Assembly (NCBI GenBank): GCA_019671135.1 | Contig: JAHRHY010000008.1 | Coordinates: forward strand, 992,001 to 1,056,000 | Source: Linnemannia hyalina | Lineage: Eukaryota > Mortierellomycota > Mortierellomycetes > Mortierellales > Mortierellaceae | DNA: 64,000 bases | Direction: 5' to 3' | In this document: piece by piece, positions 32,833 to 46,700 of the stretch | Layout of the letters: every line of letters starts with the position of its first letter | Numbering within the stretch: the first letter of the stretch is position 1 | Position numbers and translations under genes: made by a program | Notes under the pieces: generated by a model | The model's input: only the letters and a program-made list of their open reading frames with translations | Databases searched by the model: none | What the model was told of the DNA's origin: nothing

Positions 32833-33127
32833 GGTGAAAATGAGAGTTCTGAATGAATGCGAATGAGGTGTGTGTATGTGATGGTCGGCTGTTGTAGCTG
32901 TTGGTACCGCGCTGGCGGATGCTGAATGTATTGGTTGTGGGATAAAAACGAAGTATTACGCAGAAAAAAAACGAAAGAATGGAAAAGAATGAAAGTACGC
33001 AGAAAAAGGAAGTATCAATCTTTAGTTGGGTGTGGAGTCACACTTCAAGGTTGGACGTGGGGCAGAGTTCCTGGATCATGTCTCCACCCCCACAATTTCA
33101 TTTTTTGGTTTCTATTGTTATCTCTGT

Positions 33128-36100
33128 CTATTTTCTCTTTGCGCGGATGAATCCCGAGGGACCACAGGTGTAGAAGTAGTCGTCGGTGGCCGCAATCTGC
33201 GATACGCCATATGCCTTGACCTATTCGGCAATAAAAAAAGACGTTTGATCAGTAAATATCTAAAAAAGCATATCAGTCTCAGGCAACCGCTGATGACCAT
33301 CCCATCAAGAGTCGATTCACTCACAGGAATGCGGTCGAATGTCTGCAGCTGGAACCTGTTGCGCGCCTGAAGGTTCTCAAATGACGACAACGGCTCAAAT
33401 GTCTCCAAGTTCCATGCCTAAATACATACGAAAAGTATGGATAAATGATGGTCAATATATATCGCTTGTTTCGATAAACCCTTTTCTTCGGGCAACTGCA
33501 AATCTAGTTACCTTCATGTCTCCCTCGGCTGATCCAGAGCAGAGTGTGAGACCAGCTTCATCAATGTAAAGCGACCTCACATGCATCTCGTGTGCTTGAA
33601 TCTTGTGCATCAACTTTGGCTGCCGAATGTCAAAGATACCTAATCATTGAAAATAATATGTCAGTCCTGTTGCATTCCATTTCCCAGCACCGGAGAGTAA
33701 GCAAAAAAAAAAAAACTTACAAATCTCGCCGTTGCGTCCTCCAGAGACTAAGAGTTGGTGGCGCCTCGAAAAGGCAATCGAGTATCCTCCTCCACGATCA
33801 TGGACATTGTACGACTGCGTGCGTGCTTTTTCAGGAGGCAAAAGCGTGTCCCAGATGGCAACGTTTTGGCCGTCTCCCGAGGTTCCAGTGGTGGCAATCA
33901 CACTGCTTGATCCCAAGAACGCAAAGTCGCGGGCACTCTTGTCGTGGCTGTGCAGAGTCAAGAAGGGCTTAGAGCCAACAACGTTCGAGTCGAACCTCCA
34001 TAGATGCATGTCTCCCTTGGCATCTGTCGCGCCAAACTTTTGTCCATACGAGTCAAAATGCACCCTAGTACAAGAAAAAAAAATTGTTGTCAATCATCAC
34101 ATCAGCTAGTAAATATTGCATATCCTTCGCCTCCTTTGTTAGCTAATCAGTACCATCAGGACAATATACCTGGTCACTTTAGCGCTGGTGCCGCCATAGT
34201 TGTTGAGTTCTCTCGGCTGGCCAAACTGCCAGAGCGTCACACAAGGGTAGTCGAATGCCGGGTTGTGTCCCGTTAGGTACAAGGGGAAGCTTGGATGGTT
34301 CTCGGAACATGTCGCGATAATGTCCGCCCTGACCACAATGTTATCTACCTCTCCTGACTTCACACCAGTAACTCCCATCAGAGGGTCTCCGGAAGCCAGT
34401 CCTTGTGAACGACGCAAGTTTGCATCTGTGACAGCGTGGACGAGTCCATGATGGTGGTTAGGATGGGCGCCGTCGTGATGCTTGGCTCCCTTTCCTCCAA
34501 ATAGATTCTTGAAAACGCTGTGTATGCTGGCCTGGCTTCCCGCTCGACTGACGTTGCTCTCGATGCTCTCGACTACACTCGGCGCCGTTGATGTATCGCC
34601 TGTTCGGTCGATCACATTGCCCTGAGCGTCCAAAAAGTCGCCCTCGTCCACGTCCACGTCTTCATCATCAAAGTCCATTTCCGAGTCCATGTCGCTGTGA
34701 TCCGCATCTGTGGTGTTGAGGTTCTTCTGAAAGTCCAGCGCCTTGGAGATATCGATCTCGATAATGTCGGTTCGCGAGCAGACAGCGACAATGCGTTTCT
34801 CAACAGGGTTGAATGAGAACGAGGTGATGACAGATCGGGTCTTGTACAACAGAGTCGTGTCCTCGACAGGAGCAGGAGGTGACTCGTGGCCCTGGCGATT
34901 GGCTTCCAAAAACGCGCTCACTAGAGGAAGGAGGTGGCCACCACTCTCAAGGCCGCTGAGAAGGACCCAGTACTTCTTCTGCCAGTTGTTGAGGTAACCC
35001 CGAAGGTGATCCTGCAGAGGTGACTTCTTCATCATTTGAATGACCGTCTTTTCCTGCTCGATACCTGATCTGTTCAGCCTGTCGAGGAAGGAACTTGAGA
35101 TAAACTTCCGGGTCTCGTCAGACATCCTGTGGCCGTGGTCCCGAAGCAATCCTTCAAGGCTCATGACAAGCGCGTTGGTCGTGGCAGCATTCAGCACAAC
35201 TTCTTGTAATGTTTCCCGCTCAGATTTCTCGCCGTCGTGATCCTTAAAGTCGGACGAGATGGCGTTGGCATCAAGAGGCTACCAGAAAGTAGATATGCGA
35301 GAGAACGATAAGGAAGTGCAAATAATTAGGAATATTGCAAGGGCGTTAGCACATCACGTAGTTGTGCATGCTTACCGAGTAGAGGTTTCCTCCTAGAACT
35401 TCAGCAATGACCTCGACAGCGCCTCCTCGGTCTCCAACAACAAATCCACTGAATCGTCGCCATTGGAAGAGCATCCCAGCGAGTACAGCGTAGTCTTGCT
35501 CCTGCAGCGACATGATCACAAGCATAATGTAACTCGCCAGCACCATCTGTTCCCAGCGAGGCGAAGCCAGCTCAGTCTTGATAACTGTCTTTGCGAGATT
35601 GAACCACTCGCTAGACGACTCAAGAACACTCCTATCACAACGCAGTCATAAATGATTTGAGTTAGCGTCTAGATTCCTCTGTTCATATAACCGTTTCTAG
35701 TGACCTCAGTATTCTCATGTACCTGGCGTATTCCTTGATATGCGACTTCATGCAAGTTGTGAGGCGTTCTGTCAAGACAATGCCAACCATGGAGTAACAG
35801 GATTCTGAATAATGAGAAACGATTGCCGAAATTGGCGATCCTGTGCTCATCGTCGTATTTAGCCAGTGGAAACATACAGGCAAAGTGTCGACCTCGATAC
35901 ACTTGGAAATCAGAGCCTGCTCCATGACTACACTCGAAACATTAGCATGCTCCGACAGCTTGTCCCAGCCATACTTGATGTTCTCAACATATCCCTTGAA
36001 ATCTGGGGCAACGAGCAACTCAGGTTTCAATGAGACAGTCCGGAGAGCGGATGCCATTGGCTACATGTACATGTACATGTTGAAAGGTAAATGTTAATTA

Positions 36101-39100
36101 ATTGGCGAATGAACATGGCACGGCCAGATGAGAAAGTAAAGGTATGATAGCTTGTAGTTTGCTTACCGTGAGGAGTTGAACCACCAAGGTCGTGATGTAA
36201 TCGTTCAATAGTTCCTCAGAGCCCTGCACATCATCTTCGTCGTGGAAATGACCATTCGCTCCTCCTTCGCCGTTGACATTGGACACCCTGCCCCATCTAT
36301 CGTCCGCTGGTGGTGCAAAGTCGGCAAAGATGTCGCGTGACTGGCCAGAGGACTTGGAGTTGAGTTTGCTGCTGTTGCCCATGGATCCAAACGAGTCAAC
36401 ATCGAGCATACCGCTGTCAATGTTGATGAGGGGTGCTGCCGATTTGAATCCGCCCATCAAAGACATACCGGTTGATTTGGGAGTCGCGTCACCGTTCTGC
36501 TTGCCGGAGGTTGATGTCGATCCAAAGCTGTCGAAATCAAAGGTGCCACTACTAACATCCAACGATGGTGCTGTCGTTTTGAAGCCGCCCATTAATGACA
36601 TTCCCGTTGACTTTGGCGGGTTGGCAGCACTGTTATTCTGCTTGTTCGAAGCCGATCCAAAGTTGTCGAAATCAAAGGTGCCACTGCTGACATCTGACGA
36701 AGGCGCCGTGCTCTTGAAACCGCCCATGAGCGACATGCCTGTTGACCTGGGTTCAGCATTGCCGTTCTGCTTCTTCGACCCAAAGCTGTCGAAATCGAGT
36801 GTGCCGCTGTTGATATCCGTCGACGGAGCCGTGGTCTTGAAGCCACCCATCAGAGACATGCCTTCACCTTTGGAAGTCTTGTTACCACCTCCAAAGCTGT
36901 CAAAGTCAAACGTGCCGCTGTCGACTCCAGAACCTGCAGGAGGTCCTGATTTGAAACCACCCATCAACGACATGCCGTTTGATTTCTGCTCATGCTCCTT
37001 TTTGACGGCTTCGTGTTTTGGCGACTCTGATGACTTTGAGGTACCAAAATCGTTAAAATCGAGCATGCCGCTGTTGAGGGTGGAGGACGACCTGGTTGAC
37101 CTGACACCGCCTCGGAAGGACATACTGGTCGATCTGGGAAGACTCTGGATGCTCTCCCTCCTGACTTCCAAGATGTTGCGAACCTTCTTTGTATTCTTGC
37201 TGGCGCCACCCACAGGCATCACGTATCCCCAGTGCTTGAGAATGACCAAGCTGAGGAGAGGGCATCCGTAGTGCTCATACGCTTCTGCCGCACGCACGAC
37301 CGCCGAGAACTCCTCGTCGCCCTCGTATCCTGAAAACTGATGGACATTCCTGCGTAGGTGACGATACAAAATAAGCATTGCTGGGTCACGATGTTGGCCA
37401 GAGTCGGTGTCGCTTGGTGACATGTCTATCGAAATATCAGACTATGGTAAATGTCAGTACATAATTCAAACTACGCAATCACAACACACAAACATGCACA
37501 TATGGCCAGTGCTTACCAGGGTCACTTGAATTGCTTTTCCTGTCTGGTTGAGCATAGAGTAGAGCAGACTAAGAAGCCATGGATCAGTCGTAGTTTTCAC
37601 AAGGTCCTGGAGCAGTAGCGTCAAGACTGGTCCTCGTTCCTCTGCGTATATGCAAATGGTAAATTTTAGGGATTCATGTTAGCATTCCTGTCTGCACGCT
37701 TGCAAATATTCTCCTATTGTACAGCACATTGGGCTCAATACGTACCTTGTTCATAGACGCGACAGATAGAGATGGCCAGCTGAAAGTCGTTGAGATGCTT
37801 GACGCAAACATTGACAGCATCTTGAAGCTTGTCAGCAAGCAGGAAAAAGGCCGCCGCATATGCTAAAATAAAATAATAAGATGCATGAGCGCGTTAGAAT
37901 GCTGTTCCTCGACGACAACGACTTTTCTAAAAATTGCACTGTGAAGTAATTACAAAAGCGCTGCTTTCCGAGAAGCGCAAAGGCATTCTTGAGAGCGGCA
38001 GTCTTCCATCGGTCTTGCTCAAAGTCGTTCGCGAGGAAGGTCACCATCTTTGCTTGTTCTGCGTGGCCGTGGGCCGTACGCCACAGACCGTGTAAAAGCT
38101 TCTTCCTCCTCAACGCGAGGTAGAACAGTGTGCATGCCACTGGATCCTTTTCGTCCTTGCTCGTGTACTGGTTCCTCGCAACGACCTCCATTTGCTTAAT
38201 CTACAACCATTTGAGGTAGTAAATAATGAGTACTCTCAGGGCCGTTGGCTATGAAGCGAGTTGCATAATTACAGCGTGAGCGGTAGTATGAATTAGTTAG
38301 CGTACCATAGCGTCCTTCTTCCGCATCCATAGGAAGAGGCCAAGAGATTTCGCCTCTGGCCAGGTCATCGGGTTCTTGAGAGAGTTGACACTAAAGTCTA
38401 GCAGGAGATCCTAAATGTAAGGAAGTGGTATTTAAAAGTTGAGTAAGTTATTCTCAAAGGCGATCCTGTCAGACTTATCAGCGAGGTTGTAATCGTTACC
38501 TGGGATTCGCTGTGGTATGCCCAAGTGATGTCACGGTAGCTCAGCATGGTGGGTCGCTGAGGCGGTGGCAAGATGTAAGACAGGTAGTTGAATCGCCTCA
38601 CATGAAGAAGGAACCTCAATCCGTTGTCATCAATCGTCCCATGTTGCTGGTCGATCTATCAGATATCAAGTAGCCAAGAGTCAGCATTGGGCATGTAGGC
38701 ACAATAGTTAATGTTTGACAGGCAACATTCCAAAGCTACACACCTTCGCAAATCCTTCGATGAAGGCGCTCAGCAGCAACTGCGCGTTCTTTGAAAGTCC
38801 GACCAAAGACACACGGGTAAGGAACTCAATCATCTCTCGACTCGTACTATCGTTCAAGAACTTGCTTTCATCCGAGGAGCTGTTGGAAGAAGACGAGGAC
38901 GCATTAGTTCATCTCGCGATATAAATGGTGCCATTCTGATGACTGGTGAATATCCAAGCTAGAATGTACCTTTTGAAATCGTCTCCGCTCATGAATAGGT
39001 CGTTGTGGTCTGCTTTCGTTGGCTTCGCAGCCTATTTGAAGAGTGGCAAGAGCAATAATTAGACCAGCAACATGACTTGCACTTGTATCTTTGTATTTTA

Positions 39101-42100
39101 TGATGGCCATTCGTTTCTTACCTCATCTGTCTTCAAGATGACTTCCAATGGGATGGGCAGGGGTCCGGTGGAGGTGTCGTTGCTTTCATTGACGTAGCTC
39201 ATGTAATGATAAAGATTGAACAAGATCTTCCGCACGACCTCAAACTTGCCTAAGTTATCCATAACATTCAATCGTTGTGCAGTTAGCAAACAACCCTAGA
39301 GTACCATTCTTAAAGTAAAATATGAACCAAGCAAAGAGACTTACCCCACATGAAAAATTCAACCAAGAGATTTGGGTGGTAGTCAGCTAGTGGTCCGTGC
39401 ATGGACGACAGGGCGTGCTGGAGAGTCGGGGCCATCTTAAACTCTTCGAAGCCGGGAGAAATAGTCATGTAGTCCTCGCTGAGCCACTTGCTATAGAGCA
39501 ACATTGTGCTTCCAGCACCAACAGAAAGGGTGCCCATATCCAGCCACGCGATGGATGAGATCGGATGATTGACGAAGGAGGGAATGTTGATGTTGAGAAA
39601 CCGTTCCCAGATGGTAGGACTTGTGACAACTTCTGTGCGCTGCTGCGAGTACATCGAGACCGTATTCTCGAATGCCACCGCGAGATTGTGTCGGGCATCG
39701 GCGGTAACCATCCAGTCTAGGTCATAGATCTGTGGGAGGCGTGTGAACTTTGATTCCAATCGACCAATCGCCCTTCCTCCAACTGAGCCCCAGATCTCCA
39801 AGTCGCTCGTCCTATGGCTATTTGGATAGACTGCAGCAGGTCAAAGAATCCATTCGTTAATTCTCAAACCTTACACCTCGCTCTTTTGCATAACCTGCCG
39901 CGTATTAGCTGAGGGTGTCACCTACCGAGGGCAAGTTTTCCGTTGGCTCCGCATTGGAAAAGTTGGAGATTATTTTTGATTGGTATACTCTCTGCCTTGC
40001 GCCAGACGCGTTCGCCTGGATGAAGGTGAAAGTCGTGTGCGCATTCCCAGTAGGAAATGCTGGCTGGATCTTCAGAGTGTGTGGCAAAGACGCTCATGTG
40101 GGTCGAGTGCAGAGACTTTGGTAGTGTGCCAGCAAATGACTCGACGGTAACAGCTTGCTTAATCACTGAAAGCGGGAGACTCTCCTTGGAAAACAAAACA
40201 GGCTTTCCGTCGTCCGTTCGTTGCCACGTAAAGACCGTGTTGTTCTTGGCACTGAATCCCAAGATATAGCGACGCCACGATACATTTGTCGTTTTCTTCC
40301 CAGACTGTCCAATCTCTTCCACTAAAAACGGTATTTCGAATGAATCCAGCAGTATCAGAGGGAACTCGGGTTCATAATCCGGCAAGTCCAAAATCGCTGT
40401 GCACTCAGCGTTCGCCTCAGCTGTGTAGAGTGTGATCCTTGACCCATCATAAACCATGAACGACCCTCCTTCCCAAGCTGGAGTAACCAGCTTCACGTCT
40501 CGAGCGCCTATTGGAAGTGAGCCGACCTCGACCAATCCGGCTGCTACTCTATGTCCAAACTGCAATTTAAAAAAAAATTGTTAATGTTTTAGTGTCACTA
40601 TTGCGGAAAAAAAAATGGGCAGGACATTTGTGAGATGTTGCCTACTCTGGGTGTCTTCAGCTTCCAAAGTGAGATATCTCCTAAGTCTCCGACAGATGTG
40701 AAGCACAACTGACGGTGGTCCTTCACGATCGCCTTGATCCGACTTTGCTGACCGGTCCATGATTGCCTCAAGCTGAGTCCTGCTAGAGTGTTTGCGCTGT
40801 CAAACAGTTCCATCATGTTGACTGAAAAACAGCTCACCCGCCCCTCACGACTTTGTCCAACTATAACGACGTCCGCGGGAATTCCTACGTTCGATAAAAG
40901 TGGCAATAAATAAAGCGGTGCTACGTTGAAAGGTCATAACAAGTGCCATCGCAAAGATATTTCCTGCGCTCTTACCTCTTGATCTTGCCAAGGCAGTGTC
41001 GTGATAAGCAATAATGTTTCGCATGAAGAAAGGTGTTTCCAAGGGCGTGACAGCCTGTGAAATGCGCAATACAATGATAACTTTTGGCAGCCGCTGAGGT
41101 ACTTTACCGAGATTCTATTTCCGTACAAAGCGATCGGCAAAGGTGAGAACAATATAAAACTATGTAGTCCCAAGGCACATGCATTTGCTTCTGTGAAACA
41201 TACCTGAATACCCCAGATGACCATGGAACCGTCACCTTGGATCTGGAAGAAGAGGTCTGAGGTTTCCCGCACAATCTCTTTCAATTTGCGCAGGCGGATG
41301 CTATTGGCATCGTTGTTTTTGTCCACAGTCTTGCTGGCAGCATGTTCAACGGCCATCGCGAACTCCATGCCATCCAAAGCGTGAATTGGGTATTGTGTGA
41401 TGGATTGTTGCTGCGAAACAAGCCATTGGTTGGGGTCAATGATGGCACAGATTGACATCGACTCCGGCTGCAGGAGTATGAGAGGTGACCAAATGCGACA
41501 AATCCCGTCCCGAGCCATTGTGAAGAGTACATTGGTAGGATCGTCCAGTGACCTAGTTGATTCGCACATGATGTTAGTCTGGCATACAATATTTTTTTTC
41601 ATGTGCGGAGGAAATCGCCACAATGAGATAAGTGATGTGTTATACATACGCCGAACTTGGTTTCTCTTTGCGCCATGAAAAGTTTGTGACAGCTCTTGGG
41701 TGAGGCAGGTAGAAGAATCCAAAGTCGATGTGCTCGCCTATTGAGGTGGTACGTAGTAAATGGCAGTTGGTGAGTAGTCCCAATGAGAACCATTGTTTGA
41801 GGACCGCGTGCAAGACATACCTTTATGTTGGTGCCAGATCTTCACAAGGCGGTCATTCTAATGGTAAAGCGTAACAACATTGAATGAGTGAGCGGGGATA
41901 CAGTCAACCGAGTCGTCATATCTGCAGCGGGTGAAAAAAACAAGGCACTGTCGTACCTTTGCCATCGATGCAAATAATTTGCCATCCGGTGAGAACTGGA
42001 TAAGGTCAATGCATGATCCTTGCCTAAAAGGAGTAAATGGCGAATGCTCGTTAATACGTGTTGACAGCGTGCAAATGAGCAGAGAAATAAAGCAAGGTTG

Positions 42101-43050
42101 TATCGCAATGATACGGTTATTACTTTTGGTGCCAAAGTTGAGTCCACTGACTGTCCTGCTGACCCCATAGCGTAAGATGATCGCCCCCAGTCAGTAAGCG
42201 GCCTAACGGGTAAAAGTAAAACAAGAGTGACATTTCGTATCAGAGCTGCGTTAGTTTCAAATGCTCATCCAGAACTGGTTATGGCAAGAAGGTAAGATCC
42301 GTTACCATCGTTCGTCCACGCGAGTGAGGCAATTCCTTCGCATTCCAACGTTGCATGGATATCCCAGGCCTGGATCTAAGATGTCGATTTAACGGCACGC
42401 AGAGCGTATAAATTGTGTCAACCATAGGTGCTACCTTTTCGATTATAATCTAGATAGCGGCATCTTTTGTAAAATAACAACGCGTGAGATCTGCTTACCT
42501 TTTCGCCTTCGTTGACGGCTGTCTTTGGCGCGTACAGGAGGACATGGTGATCTGTCGTGACTGCGATCTATGGTTCAAAAGAAAGGGAGTCCCACGGTCG
42601 TAGAAAAAGTCACTCAAGTCAGTTAGCAACTGTGTGGTTTAAAGTCTCAATAGAAACGAAACGACAAGAAAGGTTAATTGTCTTGGGTACAAGATACATG
42701 CCTTTCCGTCAAACTCTGACATAACAACTGCCGACACAATCTGGTTTTGGTTCTCCTTGGAATGGCGTTGCAGGAACAAGATTTGGATGGGCTTGAAGGA
42801 ATCATCGCAAATAACGACGGAGTCTGTTGCCGCGTAGAGCTAAAAGAGAGCGTGTTTTTTTTATTGGTAAAGGTGTGTTAGGAAGAGGTCTCGGGAATAA
42901 AGGCAGCGTTGTTGCCGAGCAAGTCGCGGCTGGTGGCGATGAAGACGTGGAGGGCAACGTTACGATGTATCGTCTTGAGTGGTAGCTGGCTGAATGGATG
43001 CTCTGGAGGGACGCGCATGTCTTTCCTGGACAGACTTGCTGGAGCAGCAT
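33128..43050 (-). CDS. RAV1: Rav1 / DMXL (rabconnectin-3 alpha), RAVE complex subunit
   Basis: Twenty-nine in-frame exons give 2377 residues. Exons: 42964-43050, 42702-42839, 42499-42567, 42306-42375, 42124-42202, 41957-42023, 41821-41857, 41650-41737, 41204-41552, 40976-41054, 40646-40884, 39926-40559, 39345-39830, 39122-39249, 38970-39031, 38744-38879, 38500-38655, 38306-38410, 37954-38200, 37746-37862, 37517-37641, 36167-37441, 35723-36060, 35376-35631, 34170-35278, 33721-34064, 33512-33639, 33325-33417, 33128-33220. WD40 blades fill both ends (LTLWGQQDSQWTQLWHQK; DIRQPKLMHKIQAHE; end FIRAKRK). The conserved Rav1 core holds AAFFLLADKLQDAVNVC. The complex reassembles V1 onto Vo of the V-ATPase. 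Residues ~1265-1525 are an unusual tandem repeat. Length lies between yeast Rav1 and animal DMXL. Confidence 0.92.
36384..37130 (-). repeat. six-copy protein repeat inside Rav1 exon 22
   Basis: Imperfect tandem units of ~36-44 codons, each built as MSLMGGFK, a short Pro/Ser spacer, then SGTFDFDSFG (variants SGMLDFNDFG, SGTLDFDSFG, SGMLDVDSFG). The copies are separated by Lys/Asn/Gly-rich linkers. The unit is not part of the usual Rav1/DMXL architecture and may be a disordered set of short binding motifs. Confidence 0.9.
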
Positions 43051-43793
43051 GGTTTGTTGAAGTGGGAGAGTGTAACTTTGGTGTCAGTCGGTAATGATGG
43101 AAAGGAGTGTGAGTGTGTGTGTGTGTGTGTGCGATTGAGAGCAGTGGGTTGAGAGTGAGCGGAATCGTGCTGGGAACTTGGTGAGTAGGGAAGGGCAAGA
43201 GTCGAAAGAGAAAGGGGAAAGGGGAAGGAGGGGAAGGAAGAGAAAAGGGAAGAGGGCGTGCAGGATAGAGAGCAAGATAGATATTACACACGAAATGGAT
43301 TGCCTGGCACATGGGCATGAAAGACAAAAAATCGACTGGTAAAAAGGCAGTCGCAATTGTTCAAGGAAGGAAGGAAGGCAGTCAAGCCAAGGGTGATGAT
43401 GGAGAGAACTTTAGCTGTGCGCACGACACAGACAGATGATACAAAAGTCAAAGGAAAAAAATAGGGGCCTCTGCTTCCCTTTTTTTCCTGCCTTCTGGCT
43501 TGATCCTGCCCATCTTTTTCTTTTTCTTTTTCTTTTTCTTCCCTTCTTCCTATCCTTCATCCTCCTTTCCACGTTTCCTCTTCCCCTTCCCTCTCCTTCC
43601 GTCCTCCTCTTCCCCTCACTCCATCTTTACGTCCCTCTCTCAGTATTACCGCTTCTTTCTCTTTCTTACCTTTTTATATCTTTTAAACTTTTCGTGTCCA
43701 GCTTGGACATCTTTCACGACCTATTTCACACACACATAAAACAGCCTCAAGAACAACAACAACAAAAGAACAAAAAAGAAAAGATACACACTC
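43051..43793. promoter_or_regulatory. shared divergent promoter region of RAV1 and the Vnx1-type antiporter
   Basis: 743 bases between opposite start codons. A GT dinucleotide run lies at about 43113-43131, purine-rich DNA (CT-rich for RAV1) at 43190-43260, and a long CT-rich tract at 43515-43680 upstream of the antiporter. Short ORFs here are products of the low-complexity DNA. Confidence 0.5.
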
Positions 43794-46700
43794 ATGTCCC
43801 ACTCCAGAGCTAACAACGATAGTGCCGATCTGGAGCACCTCGAACTCACCGAGGACATCGTCGCCTCCTCTCCAGACGAATCCCGTCTCGACCCTCCACC
43901 TATCCACACCGATCCTCGACGGGTCTCGATCAACTCGGTCGATTCGGCCTCTTCCAACACAACCGTCAAATACCACCCTCACCCTCCCCAGGCCTCAGAG
44001 CCCTCGTCTTCGTCTTACGCCAGACCGGCAGCCTCCCTTCGGCTCTCCTCGAGCGGATCAATTGCTTCGGCTGCTCGACGACCAAAGTCGTCCCCTTCTT
44101 ATAGACATTCCACAGCAGGACCGTCCACTTCGACCCAGACAAGTCGACGACGACGCTCGCACGCTGGGAGACCAGGATCGACTCGATCTTCTGTTCGTCA
44201 TCGAAACCGTTCATCGGATATTGAGGAAGAGACCTCGGAGAACGACTCGGATGACCGTGTTGAATCTAGATCCAGCTACAGCAACCTCCGCCGCGGTGAC
44301 TCGAGACGATCCGTTCGCCTTCACACGGAGGACGAGGCGGATGGTCGGTCGTTTGATGAACAAGGAAGATATTCTGCCGGCGGACACTCGGGGGATGACC
44401 ATGACGATGACGAGGATAGCGATATCGAGCCCGTGACGCTGAAGGACCGCCAGGAGGTATGTCGGTCTATTATCCTTTGTTACTACTATTGATAGTGCGC
44501 ATACAAACTTGAACATGCCCCTACCTGTCCTCTGTTTCTCCACAGAAAATATGCATGTCGCGAGTCTGGTGGGCACATAACGCACAACAGGCCATGGGTG
44601 TGCCTGTCTGTGTTACCCCTGAGAATAAGACTCTCGTGACTTGTAGACCAGCCCTCCTCTGAGCACCATTAGTTCTCTTTTGGATTAGCCACGGGGGAAT
44701 AGGGGAGGGTCACACACCTCATACCTCTTGCACTGCACATCCCCTGTTTATTGTTCCTGCGTGCCCCTATGCTTCGATCACACTGGCACTAACCATGGAC
44801 ATCCCCCTCTACGACTGCTCCCTCAAATGACGACAGCCAACTGGGCTCTCACTACTTACTCTATCCTTTATTTTGTATACTAAACACTCCTATGATCTCT
44901 TCATCATGCATCTGATATAGACCCTCAACCAGACCCATCCTTTCGGTCTGCCCCTTTGGAAGCCCGCCCTGTACAAAAAGTCGCGCTCTGTCACCCGCAA
45001 GGCTGACTCAGCCCTTCACTCCCAACCATCCTCGGATCTCTATCTATCTGTGGGCAACCTCCTCTGGACCTTGGTCTTTGGTTGGTGGCTCGCTTTGGTC
45101 TGTTTCCTGGTCGCCATCGTCCTCTTCTTCATACCCTTTGGCGGAAGCGACTATGGTCAGGTCGTCTTGGGTCTGAGTTACTATCTGCTGTGGCCCTTTG
45201 GACAATATGTTGAACGTGAACTCAACCCTGGAGAAATGGGGACCACCGGCCTTCATGGAGCGAATGCATCGGGTGTCAGTGGGCATAGTTATAGAGGTCA
45301 ATCCAACGGTCATGGACATGTCAACGACAGTACTAATGGCAACGGATATGGCGTTGGCAGCGGCAGCGGGAACGGACGACTCAGTTACGTCTCACCCTCT
45401 GAAGAATCTCGCCCATTACTACCCCGCAGTAGCTCTACATACGAAAGGGAGCGCGAGCGACAACGTGTCCCTCTCTCTACAACCATCAAGAACCTTCCCC
45501 GTACTTTGCATCAACTGGGACTCGGTGGCATCGTCTACTATGGCTTTTACTTTACCATCATCGGTACGCATCTTTTGATCGTCAGCTCTATCTATGTAAT
45601 ACGATTTGGGTGAGTGTCAACACTAACAGTCTTCACCCTCTTCTGACATTTCCTTAGGCCCACTGCATCTTTTTGTCTCGTGCATTTGCTGGTTCATGGT
45701 TGTGTCCATCCCCATGGGGAAGTTGACGTACGTCCTGGCAACCCACCTTCGTCAACATCCATTGCAACTTCACTTCAAGCGTGGAAGCTCCTTGGCTCTA
45801 TCAGCACAGCACTCGGAAATTCTCCTTTGCACATACGACGCCATCGGTTTCCAGTACTACAAGTACACCTATGATGGCACCAACATCATCTTCATCAACC
45901 TGATGCCTGTCGTCTTCTTCACCATCTTTGACGAGTACGTGCTGACTCACGTTTTGGGTCACGACTCGAAACTCACATCGCCTACTGTGATCTTTTCTTT
46001 GGGATTGACATCTGTCATACCCCTCTCGTACTTTATTGGAATGGCCGTCTCGTCGATCTCTGCTCAGTCGTCTTTGGGCATGGGTGCCGTCATCAACGCA
46101 ACTTTTGGCTCCATCATCGAAATCATCCTGTACTCTGTTGCTCTGACGCAAGGAAAGGGCTTGATCACAGAGGGGGCTTTGATTGGAAGTTTCTTGGCCG
46201 GTCTGCTGCTCATGCCTGGATTCAGTATGATGAGTGGAGCAATCAAGAAGAAGGAACAAAAGTTCAACGCCAAGAGCGCAGGCAAGTTTACCATACTGTC
46301 GACGTGGATGAAAGCTATCTTGTATACGGACAGAAGTATTAACATCCACTTGCGCTTCCTTACAAATAGGTGTCACTGCCACGATGCTGATCATGTCGCT
46401 TATCGGAGTCCTGACACCTACCCTTTTCTATACAATCTACGGACGGGTAAGACACCACGCTCGACTGTCATTCGTTACCAGACCATTGGTTACACCTCCT
46501 TGCTTTGATCAGTTCTTAACCTCTAAGTTGACCTCTTCCTATAGTTTGAGCTCCGCTGCACACCTTGCCCTGAATCCGTTATGGCCGCAGGCGAAATCTC
46601 ATGCCAGCGATGCTTCCATCACCAGCCCAACCCGACCAACGACGCTTTTTTCCAAAAGAACGTAAAGCCGCTCATGTACTTTTGCTGCATCATCCTCCCC

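Noticed and set aside
41053..41203. Possible microexon between RAV1 exons 9 and 10 (AATCTCG before GTAAAG)
   Set aside because: It would shift the next exon out of the frame reading AVTPLETPFFMRN; direct joining of exons 9 and 10 keeps the frame.
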